This document shows positions 44,407 through 52,736 of a DNA stretch of 64,000 nt, piece by piece. Under the pieces are notes generated by a model. That model had not been told where the DNA came from and searched no databases. It saw only the letters and a list, made by a program, of their open reading frames with translations. Source of the DNA: JAMQPK01 sp963782595 (GTDB lineage: Bacteria; Acidobacteriota; Vicinamibacteria; Vicinamibacterales; JAMQPK01). Within the stretch, counting starts at the first letter, position 1. Each line of letters begins with the position of its first letter. The position numbers and the translations under genes are program-made. The stretch is from positions 868,001-932,000 of the forward strand of contig CAWAKJ010000001.1 in NCBI GenBank assembly GCA_963782595.1, read 5' to 3'.

Positions 44407-46449
44407 CTACGGCCCGAACACGCCCTTGAGGAATCCTGGGAGCGGCTGGCCGCCCGCCGCTCCGACCGCCGGGATTTCGACCATCACATCGTCGGCAAGG
44501 CCATCGCCGTTCTTGTCTTTTGTCGAATTGGATCCGCCTGGATGTCCGTTCGGCACGAAGATCTGCGGGTGGTCAAACGGAGCCCGCTGATAGAGCACGC
44601 GCTCGTCGGTGAGGGTTTCCAGGAACGCCACGATCGCGTCGATCTCGTCGGGCGCGAGTACGGGTACGCCGAGCGGCTCGATAACCGTACCGTCGAGACC
44701 CAGGACCGGGAACACGTTTCCGCCGCGGCTGTAGAGCTCGACGACTTCGCGCAGCGTGCGCACGTCGCCATTGTGGAAGTATGGCGCGGTGAGAGCGACG
44801 TTGCGCAGCGATGGAATTTTGAACGCGCCTTCGACTCCGAACCCCTTGGTCACGTCCGCACCGTCGAAGGTGGCGGGCGGTGCACCAGGGAATAGCCTGC
44901 GCGTGAACGACAGTGGACCGAAGACATCGCTGGCGCCTACGCCGAGGTCGTCGTCGGTAGGCCGGATACCGATGTTGTTGAACCCTTTATCGATGACGTT
45001 GCCGTCCCGGTTCCGCGTGGGGGTTCCGCTGGTTGCGGCGGCGACCCGGCGCACCGACGCGTCGGTCAGCTCGTTCTGCTCATGGCAGTTCGAGCAGCGA
45101 ACGTTCGTAGCGCCGCGCGTACGGTCGTTGAAGAGGTGCGCGCCGAACAAAGCAAGACGGCTGATGTGGTTCGGGTTCGTGTTGGTCCAGGGGTTCAAGT
45201 CAGGGTCGGTTGCGGTGGGGTTCTCGCGTCGAAAGCGATCCCACGGCGTGTCGTCGGAGACCAGCGTGGTCTGGTAAAGCTGTACCGCGATTCCAAAAAA
45301 TAGTGAGAAATTGTACTGGATGAGCGCGTACTCGTTTTCGTCACAGTTGGCGCTCTCGCACTCGCCCTCGTCTCTCGGCACCAGGGTCTTCGACCCGTCC
45401 TCGTTCACGCGGATGAGCAGTCGCGACTTCCACCACTTCTCGTGGAAGGCTAACTTGATCATCTGATCGTATCTGCCGAAGGTGAGGCCCTTCAGTGGCC
45501 ACCTGCTCATTGGGCCGAGGACGCTATCGGTTGGCGATACCTGCTGTTTGCCCAAAGGACGAACCCTCGCAACTCTCTTGCCCTGATCGCGCTTGCCCCT
45601 CGCCAGCGCAGCGCCAACGTCGAGACGCGTTCGGCCCGGTGTGGCCATTTCCAGATCGCTCACGATGGGAGCCACGGCCTGCGACGCGAGGCTCGAGTTT
45701 GTGAGCTCGACCCGTTCCTCGACCAGATTCAAGGGGTCGACGGCGCGAAAAAGCTTGGAGTCGGGATCGCGCTGCCCCACGTGGTTGACGCCGTTGAACA
45801 CGTTCTCAGCGCGCCCGTCCCAGAACTGACGGTGGTTGAACACGGCGTTGATCACCGATGGCGTGTTGCGAGGCTCGACCCGGCGTGTGTTCGCCCAGGA
45901 GCCGACGACGAAACCCTGCGGATCGATTTCATCACCGGGATGATGAATGCCCTGCGACGAAACGGCATCATTACTGTCGGTAGCCGGATTGAGCCCGCCG
46001 CGAACACCCGCCTGTGCGAGCCGGGTGAGGGGGAAGTCCGACGCCCTGAGCTGATAGTTCGGGCCGTTACCGGTCGAGAAAGTGAGATCCGGGGAGGGCA
46101 CCTGCCTCAAGCCGGGGCTCACCTGGTTTTTCGTTCTCGGATCGGCGCCGGCGCGGAAGTGGCAGCTTGCGCAGGCCTGGACTTCGTCGCTGCCAACCTG
46201 CATGTCCCAGAAGAGCGCCTTGCCGAGGGCGAGAGCCATCGCCGAGTCTTTGACGAAGTCGGCCAGGTTCGACGGCCCTGGCACTGGGACCGCTCTCAGA
46301 TCGTTCGGCAAGGCACCGAGGTCGAGCGGAGGGTTGGGCACGCGGGGAATGGTGGCGTCCGGAGGCGTATCGGCGACGAGAATCGTCGCGGTGACGACGG
46401 CGGCAACGAGAGTCAGGAATCCAGCGCCGATTCTCGAAATGGATCGCAT
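44407..46449 (-). CDS. Di-heme cytochrome c peroxidase/MauG-like protein
   Basis: 680 residues with a signal peptide (about 1-26). Two c-heme motifs are present, CASCHFRAG near residue 93 and CSNCHEQNE near residue 456, as in the CcpA/MauG superfamily. The C-terminal heme domain includes FKIPSLRNVALTAPYFHNGD and VVELYSRGGN, family hallmarks, and the N-terminal domain has LGKALFWDMQVGSDEV. At 680 residues it is much longer than classical peroxidases (about 330), with a large middle insertion. It may reduce peroxide or oxidise a protein partner in the periplasm. The 5' end lies inside the upstream small gene (37-base overlap). Confidence 0.88.
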   Translation of the reverse strand: MRSISRIGAGFLTLVAAVVTATILVADTPPDATIPRVPNPPLDLGALPNDLRAVPVPGPSNLADFVKDSAMALALGKALFWDMQVGSDEVQACASCHFRAGADPRTKNQVSPGLRQVPSPDLTFSTGNGPNYQLRASDFPLTRLAQAGVRGGLNPATDSNDAVSSQGIHHPGDEIDPQGFVVGSWANTRRVEPRNTPSVINAVFNHRQFWDGRAENVFNGVNHVGQRDPDSKLFRAVDPLNLVEERVELTNSSLASQAVAPIVSDLEMATPGRTRLDVGAALARGKRDQGKRVARVRPLGKQQVSPTDSVLGPMSRWPLKGLTFGRYDQMIKLAFHEKWWKSRLLIRVNEDGSKTLVPRDEGECESANCDENEYALIQYNFSLFFGIAVQLYQTTLVSDDTPWDRFRRENPTATDPDLNPWTNTNPNHISRLALFGAHLFNDRTRGATNVRCSNCHEQNELTDASVRRVAAATSGTPTRNRDGNVIDKGFNNIGIRPTDDDLGVGASDVFGPLSFTRRLFPGAPPATFDGADVTKGFGVEGAFKIPSLRNVALTAPYFHNGDVRTLREVVELYSRGGNVFPVLGLDGTVIEPLGVPVLAPDEIDAIVAFLETLTDERVLYQRAPFDHPQIFVPNGHPGGSNSTKDKNGDGLADDVMVEIPAVGAAGGQPLPGFLKGVFGP

Positions 46450-46730
46450 GGTGTCTCCTCTTGCTCAGATCCGAACCACAGCGACGCGGTGACGCGGTTA
46501 AAAGGCAGCTCCGCCTCGCGCGAGGTCTGTTCGACCTCCTCGGCTGAGACGGCTGAGTACTGGAAGAAAACGGTTTCGTCTGCGGGAACGAACAACGATC
46601 CCAGGAAGCGAAGCGAAGATCCCTGACGAACCAGGGCGCCCGCTCGTTCGCGGGCCCGCTGGTTTGCCGATTCGACCGCGTCGCGGGTGACGCCCGGCCA
46701 GAAACACTCGACGAGAAATGTGACGGTCAC
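46413..46730 (-). CDS. Small alpha-beta protein, possibly DUF4242-like
   Basis: 105 residues, ATG start, no signal peptide. The pattern FLVECFWPGVTRDAVESANQ, FLGSLFVPADETVFFQYSA, then SAEEVEQTSREAELPFNRV predicts a ferredoxin-like alpha-beta fold as in small nickel-binding or DUF4242 proteins common in soil bacteria. Assignment is by pattern only. It overlaps the start of the MauG-like gene by 37 bases in another frame, so the two are likely co-transcribed. It is probably cytoplasmic. Confidence 0.55.
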   Translation of the reverse strand: MTVTFLVECFWPGVTRDAVESANQRARERAGALVRQGSSLRFLGSLFVPADETVFFQYSAVSAEEVEQTSREAELPFNRVTASLWFGSEQEETPCDPFRESALDS

Positions 46731-46800
46731 GCAGCCGCTGACACTACATGCGGGTAGCGTCTTGCCGCATCCGTCATCTCCACATTTTTTCTATTGGTGA

Positions 46801-49560
46801 CTATTGGGGCTTCGACATAACCGCGCCCAACTGGGCCCGGGAGCGGATGCCGAGTTTCTGATAGGCGCGAGCCAGGTTTGCTTCGACCGTCCGCCGGCTT
46901 ATGAACAGCCGCGCCGCGATTTCCGGGTTTTTCAGACCCTGTGCCGCCATTTCGGCGACCCGTTTTTCACCTTCCGTCAATTCCACTGGCGCGCGGCGCA
47001 CCCCGATGCGAGCGATTTCGCGCCGGGCCATTTCCGCCCAGAGCGGCGCGCCGAGCTCTTCGAAGATGGTGAGCGCCCGCCGGAGTGTTTCGCGTCCCGC
47101 CCGTCGCGCGCCACGCCTGCGCTGTAGCTGTCCGTACACGAGCAACGTTCGTCCCAGCTCGAACGGCATCGGCAGACGCTGATGTTCGACGAGCCCCTGC
47201 GCGGCGATGGATTCGGCGCTCTCGAGATTGCCGGTCGCGGCTTCGACGAGCGCGCGACAGCGAGAGGAGGTGGCGAGCGCCCACGGCCGGTCGAATCTGC
47301 GGCCCCAGTCGGCCAGCGCATTCGCGAGTCGAGCAGCCCTTTCGAGATCATCGGTCGCGACAAATGCCTCGATGGCATCTGGCACTGCCATGGCGATTGG
47401 CCACTCGTAGACCCCGATCGCTTCGACGCCGGCAACGACGGGTTCGAGCATGGCTACGGCGGCTTTCGGATCGCCCTCGGACAACGAGAGAAAGCCGAGC
47501 GCGAAGCGGCTCTGGGCGACTCCGTGCGGCCACCCAATGCGCTCGGCCACGGCAATCACCTCAGTTCCATCCGCACGGGCGCCGTCTCTGTTGCCGCGAA
47601 TTGCTTTCACCATCCCCCGCACCATGACCGCGAATGCGCGGAACACCTCGACGCCCGTCAGCACGGCTACGCGCTCGGCGTTGTTGGCCTCCCGTTCCGC
47701 GAGCTCGAAATTGCCGGCCAGCATCTCCGTCACGGAAAGTTGTCCGAGAACCCACGCGAGGTCGACCTCCTCGCCACGCGCGCTCAGCCGATCTCGCAGG
47801 TTGGTGAGCAGCTCTCTGGCGACGTTCAGGTTTCCAATGAGGCAACTCACTTGAGCGACGTTGAACGAGGCGCGCATCTGGAACCCGACCTCACGGTCCA
47901 CGTCCTCGAGTGCTAACGCGCGGTTCAGCGACTGATGGTCTACGCCTTTTCCCGCAAAGAGCTCGGACAGCGACTTCAACGCGATGGCTTCGGCGATAAG
48001 TGCCGTGTTCCCGGACCGCTCGGCCAGCTCGACTGCGTGGACCAGATGTGTTTCCGCCCGCCCAACCTGTAAGACGGCGAGCAACACCACTCCAAGGGAG
48101 ATCTCGAGTTGCGCTGCGTGGGCGGTGTCGTCGCCGACGCACGCCAGCGCCTCCTCGAGCAGCGGAATAGCGGCATCCGGTCGATCGAATACGCGGCCCT
48201 CCGCCAGCAGACCAAGGGCGTGTGCACGCACAGGCGGCGGTGGCCCGGCATCCAGTACTGTCTCGCACAGCAATCGCGACCGGGCTGGATCGCCTGCCTT
48301 CAGATAGTGCCTGGCGGACCGCAGGAACCGTTGCCAGCGAAGGTCGTTTTGCCGGGCGGGCGTGAGCCGCGCTGATTGCTCGTCGAGGTCTGCAGCGATC
48401 TCGACTGCGCCGCGGCGAAGGGCGTGTTCAGCAGCGTCGTGGAGCACGCTGGCGACGTGCTCGTCCCCATCGTCGTCCGCGCGAGCGAGCATGAGATGCC
48501 TCGCGCGTTCTTCGATATCGCCCGCGAGCTCCGCGAGCCCGCCGTGCAGCTTCCGACGGCGTTCGTGTGATGCGGCTGCGTAGACCGCACCGGCGAACAG
48601 CGGATGCGCGAATTCGATCCGCCCTTCGACGCCCACTCGAATAACGCCGGCCTCCTCAGCGGGCCCGAGATCGGCGGAATCGACCAGCGCGATGGTCGGC
48701 TGGGCCAGCGCGCTCACTCGCAGCAACGCGTCGCGCGTCCGTCGCGGCAGGTTCCGCAGCCTCCGGACCACAAGCTCGCGCAGATCGTCGGGGATCGGAA
48801 GCTCCATGCCTCGCAGAGCGCCTCCCGTCGCCTCAATCGCGCGGGCAATCTCGAGCGCATAGAACGGATTGCCTCCACACGCACGCTCGATTGCGACGAG
48901 GAGTGGACGCGGAAGTCGGCGACCGAGCTTGTGCTCGATGATATGGTAAAGAGCGGCGAGGCTGAGCGGGCCGACGCGGAAGCGACGGATGCGGCCGTCG
49001 AGGCGGTTTGAAAGCACGTCGCTCCCAGTCCCGCGTTCGCTCAGTCGTGCGGTCGCGAGTACTGCGATCGGCTGCGCCTCGAGCCTGTGCAGCGCGAACT
49101 CGAGTGCGCGCGCCGACGGCAGATCCATGCCGGGGAGATCGTCTATCGCGAGGAGAACAGGAGTCGTGGCAGCGAGGCCACCGACGAGCGAGACGATGGC
49201 GCTTCCGATGGCGCGCGGGTTGGGCGTGTCTTTGGATTCTAAACGCAGGAGTGCCGCGTTCAGCGCTCGACGTTGCGGATCGGGAAGCGAGTCGAACGCG
49301 GCGGATTCGATCGGCGCGAGAAGATCGCCAAGTGCGGCGAATGACAGCCGGGCCTCGGTTGGTGTCGTCCTGCACGACAGGACTCTGTATCCGCTGCCTG
49401 CGGCTCGAGCGATCCCCTCGCGCCACACTGTTGTCTTGCCGATGCCGGGATCTCCCTCGAGCACCAGGGCGGCAAGACCGTGTCGCGCGGCGGCGAGCAC
49501 CGTATCGACTGCGCCCAGAACGCTCTCGCGTCCGTATACCGCAGCGGCCACCGCACACAA
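46801..49560 (-). CDS. LuxR-family regulator with AAA ATPase and TPR-like region (LAL/MalT type)
   Basis: 919 residues from a TTG at 49560; a GTG three codons later is equally plausible and neither has a clear ribosome site. The N-terminal NTPase domain has Walker A GDPGIGKT (36-43) and Walker B-like VLLAIDDLPGMD. The middle (about 350-850) is an array of TPR-like helical repeats. The C-terminal LuxR helix-turn-helix (about 858-915) contains LTEGEKRVAEMAAQGLKNPE and RRTVEANLARAYQKLGIRSR. Large regulators of this type respond to small molecules or metabolic signals. The target is unknown. The divergently transcribed ParA-CBM48 gene, with repeated CAGAAC sites between, is a candidate. Confidence 0.88.
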   Translation of the reverse strand: MCAVAAAVYGRESVLGAVDTVLAAARHGLAALVLEGDPGIGKTTVWREGIARAAGSGYRVLSCRTTPTEARLSFAALGDLLAPIESAAFDSLPDPQRRALNAALLRLESKDTPNPRAIGSAIVSLVGGLAATTPVLLAIDDLPGMDLPSARALEFALHRLEAQPIAVLATARLSERGTGSDVLSNRLDGRIRRFRVGPLSLAALYHIIEHKLGRRLPRPLLVAIERACGGNPFYALEIARAIEATGGALRGMELPIPDDLRELVVRRLRNLPRRTRDALLRVSALAQPTIALVDSADLGPAEEAGVIRVGVEGRIEFAHPLFAGAVYAAASHERRRKLHGGLAELAGDIEERARHLMLARADDDGDEHVASVLHDAAEHALRRGAVEIAADLDEQSARLTPARQNDLRWQRFLRSARHYLKAGDPARSRLLCETVLDAGPPPPVRAHALGLLAEGRVFDRPDAAIPLLEEALACVGDDTAHAAQLEISLGVVLLAVLQVGRAETHLVHAVELAERSGNTALIAEAIALKSLSELFAGKGVDHQSLNRALALEDVDREVGFQMRASFNVAQVSCLIGNLNVARELLTNLRDRLSARGEEVDLAWVLGQLSVTEMLAGNFELAEREANNAERVAVLTGVEVFRAFAVMVRGMVKAIRGNRDGARADGTEVIAVAERIGWPHGVAQSRFALGFLSLSEGDPKAAVAMLEPVVAGVEAIGVYEWPIAMAVPDAIEAFVATDDLERAARLANALADWGRRFDRPWALATSSRCRALVEAATGNLESAESIAAQGLVEHQRLPMPFELGRTLLVYGQLQRRRGARRAGRETLRRALTIFEELGAPLWAEMARREIARIGVRRAPVELTEGEKRVAEMAAQGLKNPEIAARLFISRRTVEANLARAYQKLGIRSRAQLGAVMSKPQ

Positions 49561-49602
49561 GTCTAAGGGTCCAGGGCTCGGGCTGAACGGGCTTTGGCAG
49601 GT

Positions 49603-49708
49603 TATTCAGAACTATTCAGAACCCAATATGTTGGATCGAGGGATGCTCACGGCACTAGTAATAGTTGTCAGCAAGTTACAGTTCTGTTACTCTGCATCAA
49701 AACAGAAC
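49603..49708 (+). promoter_or_regulatory. Possible promoter with repeated CAGAAC/GTTCTG half-sites upstream of the ParA-like gene
   Basis: CAGAAC occurs at 49607-49612 and 49617-49622, ten bases apart in direct orientation (ATTCAGAAC repeated). GTTCTGTT at 49681-49688 and AACAGAAC at 49701-49708 form an 8-bp inverted repeat with 12 bases between. A weak sigma-70-like promoter overlaps it: TTGTCA at 49665 and TACTCT at 49688 with a 17-base spacer. The arrangement suggests regulator binding between two divergent genes, but no regulator can be assigned. Confidence 0.4.
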
Positions 49709-49748
49709 AGCGCTATCCCAGTTTCCTTACGCGAAAGGAGAGTGCGTG

Positions 49749-50819
49749 ATGCGGACGATTGCCGTGGTCAACCAGAAGGGTGGGTGTGGAAAGACCACCA
49801 CCGCCATCAATCTCGCGGCCTTCCTCGCTCTGGAGGGACGACGAACGTTGCTGGTCGACATGGACCCCCAGGGACACGCGACGTTGGGACTGTTGCCTCA
49901 TGCCGACCCACCACTGAGAACGATGCATGATGTGTTCGTGCAACACGTCAACGGTCGAGAGACGCTGCTGAAGGATGTCGTTCGGCGGGCGCAGGTGAAT
50001 CTCGATGTCGCTCCCGCTGACATTCTCCTGAGCGCCGTGCCGGAAAAACTCGGCGGCGAGTCGAACAAAGAGGGCATCCTGTCAGAGATCCTCAACGACG
50101 TCCGCGACCAGTACGACTATGCCATCGTCGACTGTCCACCGCAGGTCGGCTTTCTGACGTTCAATGCGCTCTGCGCGTCCTCGGAAGCCATCGTACCCGT
50201 CGACCCGAGTTTCTTTTCGCTGCACGGCATCGGCAAGCTTCTCGAGACGGTCGATGTGCTGTCCACGAAGACCGGGCACCAGATCGAGGTCCGCGCTCTC
50301 GCAACGCTTTACAACGGGCGATCGCCGTTTGTCAGGGACGTCGTCGCTGAGATTCACAAACATCTCGAGGGCCGGTACTTCACGACCAGCATTCGCCACA
50401 GTGTGAAGCTGGCAGAGGCCGCGAGTCATGGGCTGCCCATTGCCAATTACTGCCGGCGGTGTGCCGGGTTCGACGACTACAAAGCGCTGGCGGCAGAAGT
50501 GCTCGAGATGGAGGTGCAACTCGCGCTTCCACGTCCCAGCGCGCCGAAACTGACTGATGATGGTGTCGTGTTTACACTTGAAGCCCCTCAGGCGCAACGA
50601 GTCCAGCTCGTGGGTGATTTCAACCTGTGGATGCTCGATGACAATGAGATGACGCGGTCAGGAAGAGTGTGGACTCAGGTGCTGAGGCTCGAGCCGGGCC
50701 GGTACCGGTATCGATATGTCGTCGATGGACGCTGGTGCAGCGATCCCATGAACACTGAAGTCGAACCATCGCCCTACGGAGGCGACGACTCTGTGTGCGT
50801 CGTTTGTGAGAACCCCTGA
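49749..50819 (+). CDS. ParA-family ATPase fused to a C-terminal glycogen-binding (CBM48/AMPK-beta-like) domain
   Basis: 356 residues from the ATG at 49749, after AAAGGAGA. Residues 1-258 are a ParA/MinD-type ATPase with the deviant Walker A KGGCGKTT (10-17), LLVDMDPQGHATLGL and DCPPQVGFLTFNAL. Residues of about 268-356 match the AMPK-beta/isoamylase early-set domain that binds alpha-glucans: VQLVGDFNLWMLDDNEM, then LRLEPGRYRYRYVVDGRW and DPMNTEVEPSPYGGDDSV. ParA ATPases position DNA or large cargos; the carbohydrate module suggests a glycogen-like cargo, which is inference. The next gene starts 11 bases later and its product carries a ParB-like N-terminal motif. No parS sites were found. Confidence 0.85.
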   Translation: MRTIAVVNQKGGCGKTTTAINLAAFLALEGRRTLLVDMDPQGHATLGLLPHADPPLRTMHDVFVQHVNGRETLLKDVVRRAQVNLDVAPADILLSAVPEKLGGESNKEGILSEILNDVRDQYDYAIVDCPPQVGFLTFNALCASSEAIVPVDPSFFSLHGIGKLLETVDVLSTKTGHQIEVRALATLYNGRSPFVRDVVAEIHKHLEGRYFTTSIRHSVKLAEAASHGLPIANYCRRCAGFDDYKALAAEVLEMEVQLALPRPSAPKLTDDGVVFTLEAPQAQRVQLVGDFNLWMLDDNEMTRSGRVWTQVLRLEPGRYRYRYVVDGRWCSDPMNTEVEPSPYGGDDSVCVVCENP

Positions 50820-50830
50820 AGGGTGTCGAG

Positions 50831-51424
50831 ATGGCATTTGATGCCGGGTCGCCGAATGACAAACGAGGAGTCAGCCCGCTCGGACGCGGCTTGGAGGAGA
50901 TCTCCCATCTCTTCCTGTCGAATCCCCCGGCCGCGCGGGCTGTCGGGCAGAAACGTGATTCTGCGACCCGGACGGTTCCTGCCGCGGTGACTCCAGGACC
51001 ATCGTTGACGAAAGGACAGGTGACGGCGACGCTCATGGAGCGTCGAACCGTGCTCGCTGACGAAATACTGGCGATTGGCCCGGGGATCGTCTGCAGTCCG
51101 TACGGAGAAATCGATCTGCTGGCGCTGGACCGTAAGCAGCAGCTCGCGATCATCGATGTGCAGACCACACTCGACGACGGTCTGCTGGCGCGTGGGCTCG
51201 CCCATGTGGACTGGGCCGTGCGAAACCTGCGCACGGTGCAACGTCTGTTTCCCGGCTGGGCGATCGACGTATCGAGAAAACCGCGACTTGTGCTCGTCGC
51301 CCCTCGATTTTCGCTGGCGCTGAGAAGCGGTATCCGCCAGATCGCCGGGCTGTCCATTTCGTGTTTCCGCTATCGCGAGGTCGATCTGTCTGGCGAAGTG
51401 GGGATGTTCATCGAGCGCCTTTGA
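50831..51424 (+). CDS. Hypothetical protein with ParB-like N-terminal motif and nuclease-like core; ParA-CBM48 partner
   Basis: 197 residues, ATG start 11 bases after the ParA-CBM48 gene. The N-terminus contains SPLGRGLEEISHLFL (about 15-29), similar to the LGRGL peptide by which ParB proteins bind and stimulate ParA. A low-complexity linker (about 30-65) follows. The core has GEIDLLALDRKQQLAIIDVQ (about 92-111) then a helix with LLARGLAHVDWAVRNLRTV, resembling a PD-(D/E)XK nuclease fold, although the expected Lys is replaced (DVQ instead of ExK), so catalysis is doubtful. No ParB nuclease/CTPase or helix-turn-helix domain is present. The protein probably activates or tethers the ParA-CBM48 ATPase. 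Function unproven. Confidence 0.65.
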   Translation: MAFDAGSPNDKRGVSPLGRGLEEISHLFLSNPPAARAVGQKRDSATRTVPAAVTPGPSLTKGQVTATLMERRTVLADEILAIGPGIVCSPYGEIDLLALDRKQQLAIIDVQTTLDDGLLARGLAHVDWAVRNLRTVQRLFPGWAIDVSRKPRLVLVAPRFSLALRSGIRQIAGLSISCFRYREVDLSGEVGMFIERL

Positions 51425-51476
51425 TGCGTGTTCCCCGAGCCTTGCAATTCGGGATGCTGTGTATTAGAAGTGGGAG

Positions 51477-52040
51477 ATGCCAGCATCGCTCACGATAGCG
51501 TCCGCCATATTCATCATCTCCTGTGCAGGATGCGCAGGGAGTAGCGAACCCACTCCCGCGCCACGCGCCTCAGAAGAACAAGCCACGCCGCCGCCCTCCG
51601 GGAAGCGGGGAGTCGCGTTGACGAGCGACAAATTGAGCGCGTACGAGCGCGGAATGAAGAGGGAGATCGAAGCCGTACGTGCCGCGCACCAGCGCGCCGA
51701 TGCTGCCAAGACTTCTGAAGAACGCGGCGCGGCGGGTCAGGCCGCGTTCGAGCACGCCACCATTCCGCAGGGGGCCGCGGCAGCAGGACTCTCGGTCGAG
51801 GAGTACGGCGCGCTTCGCGAAACGGTGAACGGAATCTTTCAGACGCTCGACTTCCAGGAAAAAATCGACGGCCCGCTCTCGATGGATCTGTCGCGCGCCG
51901 ATGCTGCGACGAAGGCACGCCTGGCACGCGATGCGTTCGCCGATCTGTCGTCAGACTCGGCCGCAGCGCTGCGCGCTCAGATGGATCGGCTCGTGCCCGT
52001 GTGGATCGAGTACGTGAACCTGACTGCGGTCGCAGGCTGA
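51477..52040 (+). CDS. Lipoprotein of unknown function
   Basis: 187 residues, ATG preceded by GGGAG. The signal peptide ends in a lipobox (ISCAGC, the Cys near residue 19), followed by a Pro/Ser/Ala linker. The rest is Ala-rich and mainly helical with acidic and basic residues (SAYERGMKREIEAVRAAHQR; TSEERGAAGQAAFEHAT). No known domain is recognised. It should be anchored in the inner or outer membrane and face the periplasm. It stands 52 bases after the ParA partner gene on the same strand and convergent with the next secreted protein. Confidence 0.6.
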   Translation: MPASLTIASAIFIISCAGCAGSSEPTPAPRASEEQATPPPSGKRGVALTSDKLSAYERGMKREIEAVRAAHQRADAAKTSEERGAAGQAAFEHATIPQGAAAAGLSVEEYGALRETVNGIFQTLDFQEKIDGPLSMDLSRADAATKARLARDAFADLSSDSAAALRAQMDRLVPVWIEYVNLTAVAG

Positions 52041-52044
52041 TCGC

Positions 52045-52677
52045 CTACTCGTCGTGCCACAGGTCCACTTTTGACCCGTCGGCCATGACGAGCCTCAACG
52101 TTGTGGACGCATTCGCGAGCGACAGTCCAACGTCGTGGCCGTCATTGATGCTGGCCGTGTCCACGAGTATTTCGAAGTTGGTGTCGTCGCCAATACAGCC
52201 TTTCACCTGACCGGCGCCCTGCTGGTTCCTGCAGGGATTCTGCTCGCGAAACCTTACATAGACGTCAGCCGTGATCTGGTCGCGTGCCGCGTCGTATCGC
52301 CAGTTCGCCGATGGATTCTTCACTGGGGTATACACGCAGTACACCAGCGCGGAGCCCTGGGGATTGATCCACTGGTGATCGGCGCCTCCATATTCCCACG
52401 CCAGCAGAGGAATGATGGGACGCTGATGCTCTCCGCAGATCGATAGCAGTTGCCGGGCCGCCGGATCGGCTGCGATCTCCGCCGGTGTCTTCGCATTGAT
52501 GTCCCAATCCTTGCCCTTGTTTCCGGGATGCGCGGCCTTGTAGGCGTCGATCCATCCCTTGACCTGGTCGAATGTGATCGACTGCGACCCGTTGGCGGTT
52601 GCGGGTCGCTGAGCGTCAACGGGCCGTGCCACGAGGACGATGGCCACTCCGATGAGCAAAAGCATCGTTCGTCTCAT
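52045..52677 (-). CDS. Secreted hypothetical protein
   Basis: 210 residues with a signal peptide (MRRTMLLLIGVAIVLVARPV, cleaved near DAQ). The mature part has a short helical segment (SITFDQVKGWIDAYKAAHPG) and a C-terminal beta-rich region (ADVYVRFREQNPCRN, VKGCIGDDTNFEILV, then STTLRLVMADGSKVDLW). Two Cys residues, in NPCRN and KGCIG, could form a disulphide in the periplasm; a third in LSICGEHQ and a fourth in LVYCVYT could pair similarly. No family is recognised. The stop of the convergent lipoprotein gene is 4 bases away. Confidence 0.6.
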   Translation of the reverse strand: MRRTMLLLIGVAIVLVARPVDAQRPATANGSQSITFDQVKGWIDAYKAAHPGNKGKDWDINAKTPAEIAADPAARQLLSICGEHQRPIIPLLAWEYGGADHQWINPQGSALVYCVYTPVKNPSANWRYDAARDQITADVYVRFREQNPCRNQQGAGQVKGCIGDDTNFEILVDTASINDGHDVGLSLANASTTLRLVMADGSKVDLWHDE

Positions 52678-52736
52678 GGGGACAGGCTACCGCCGCTGGC
52701 CGGCGCGAGAAAATTACCCAAATGGGTAGGTCCGTT

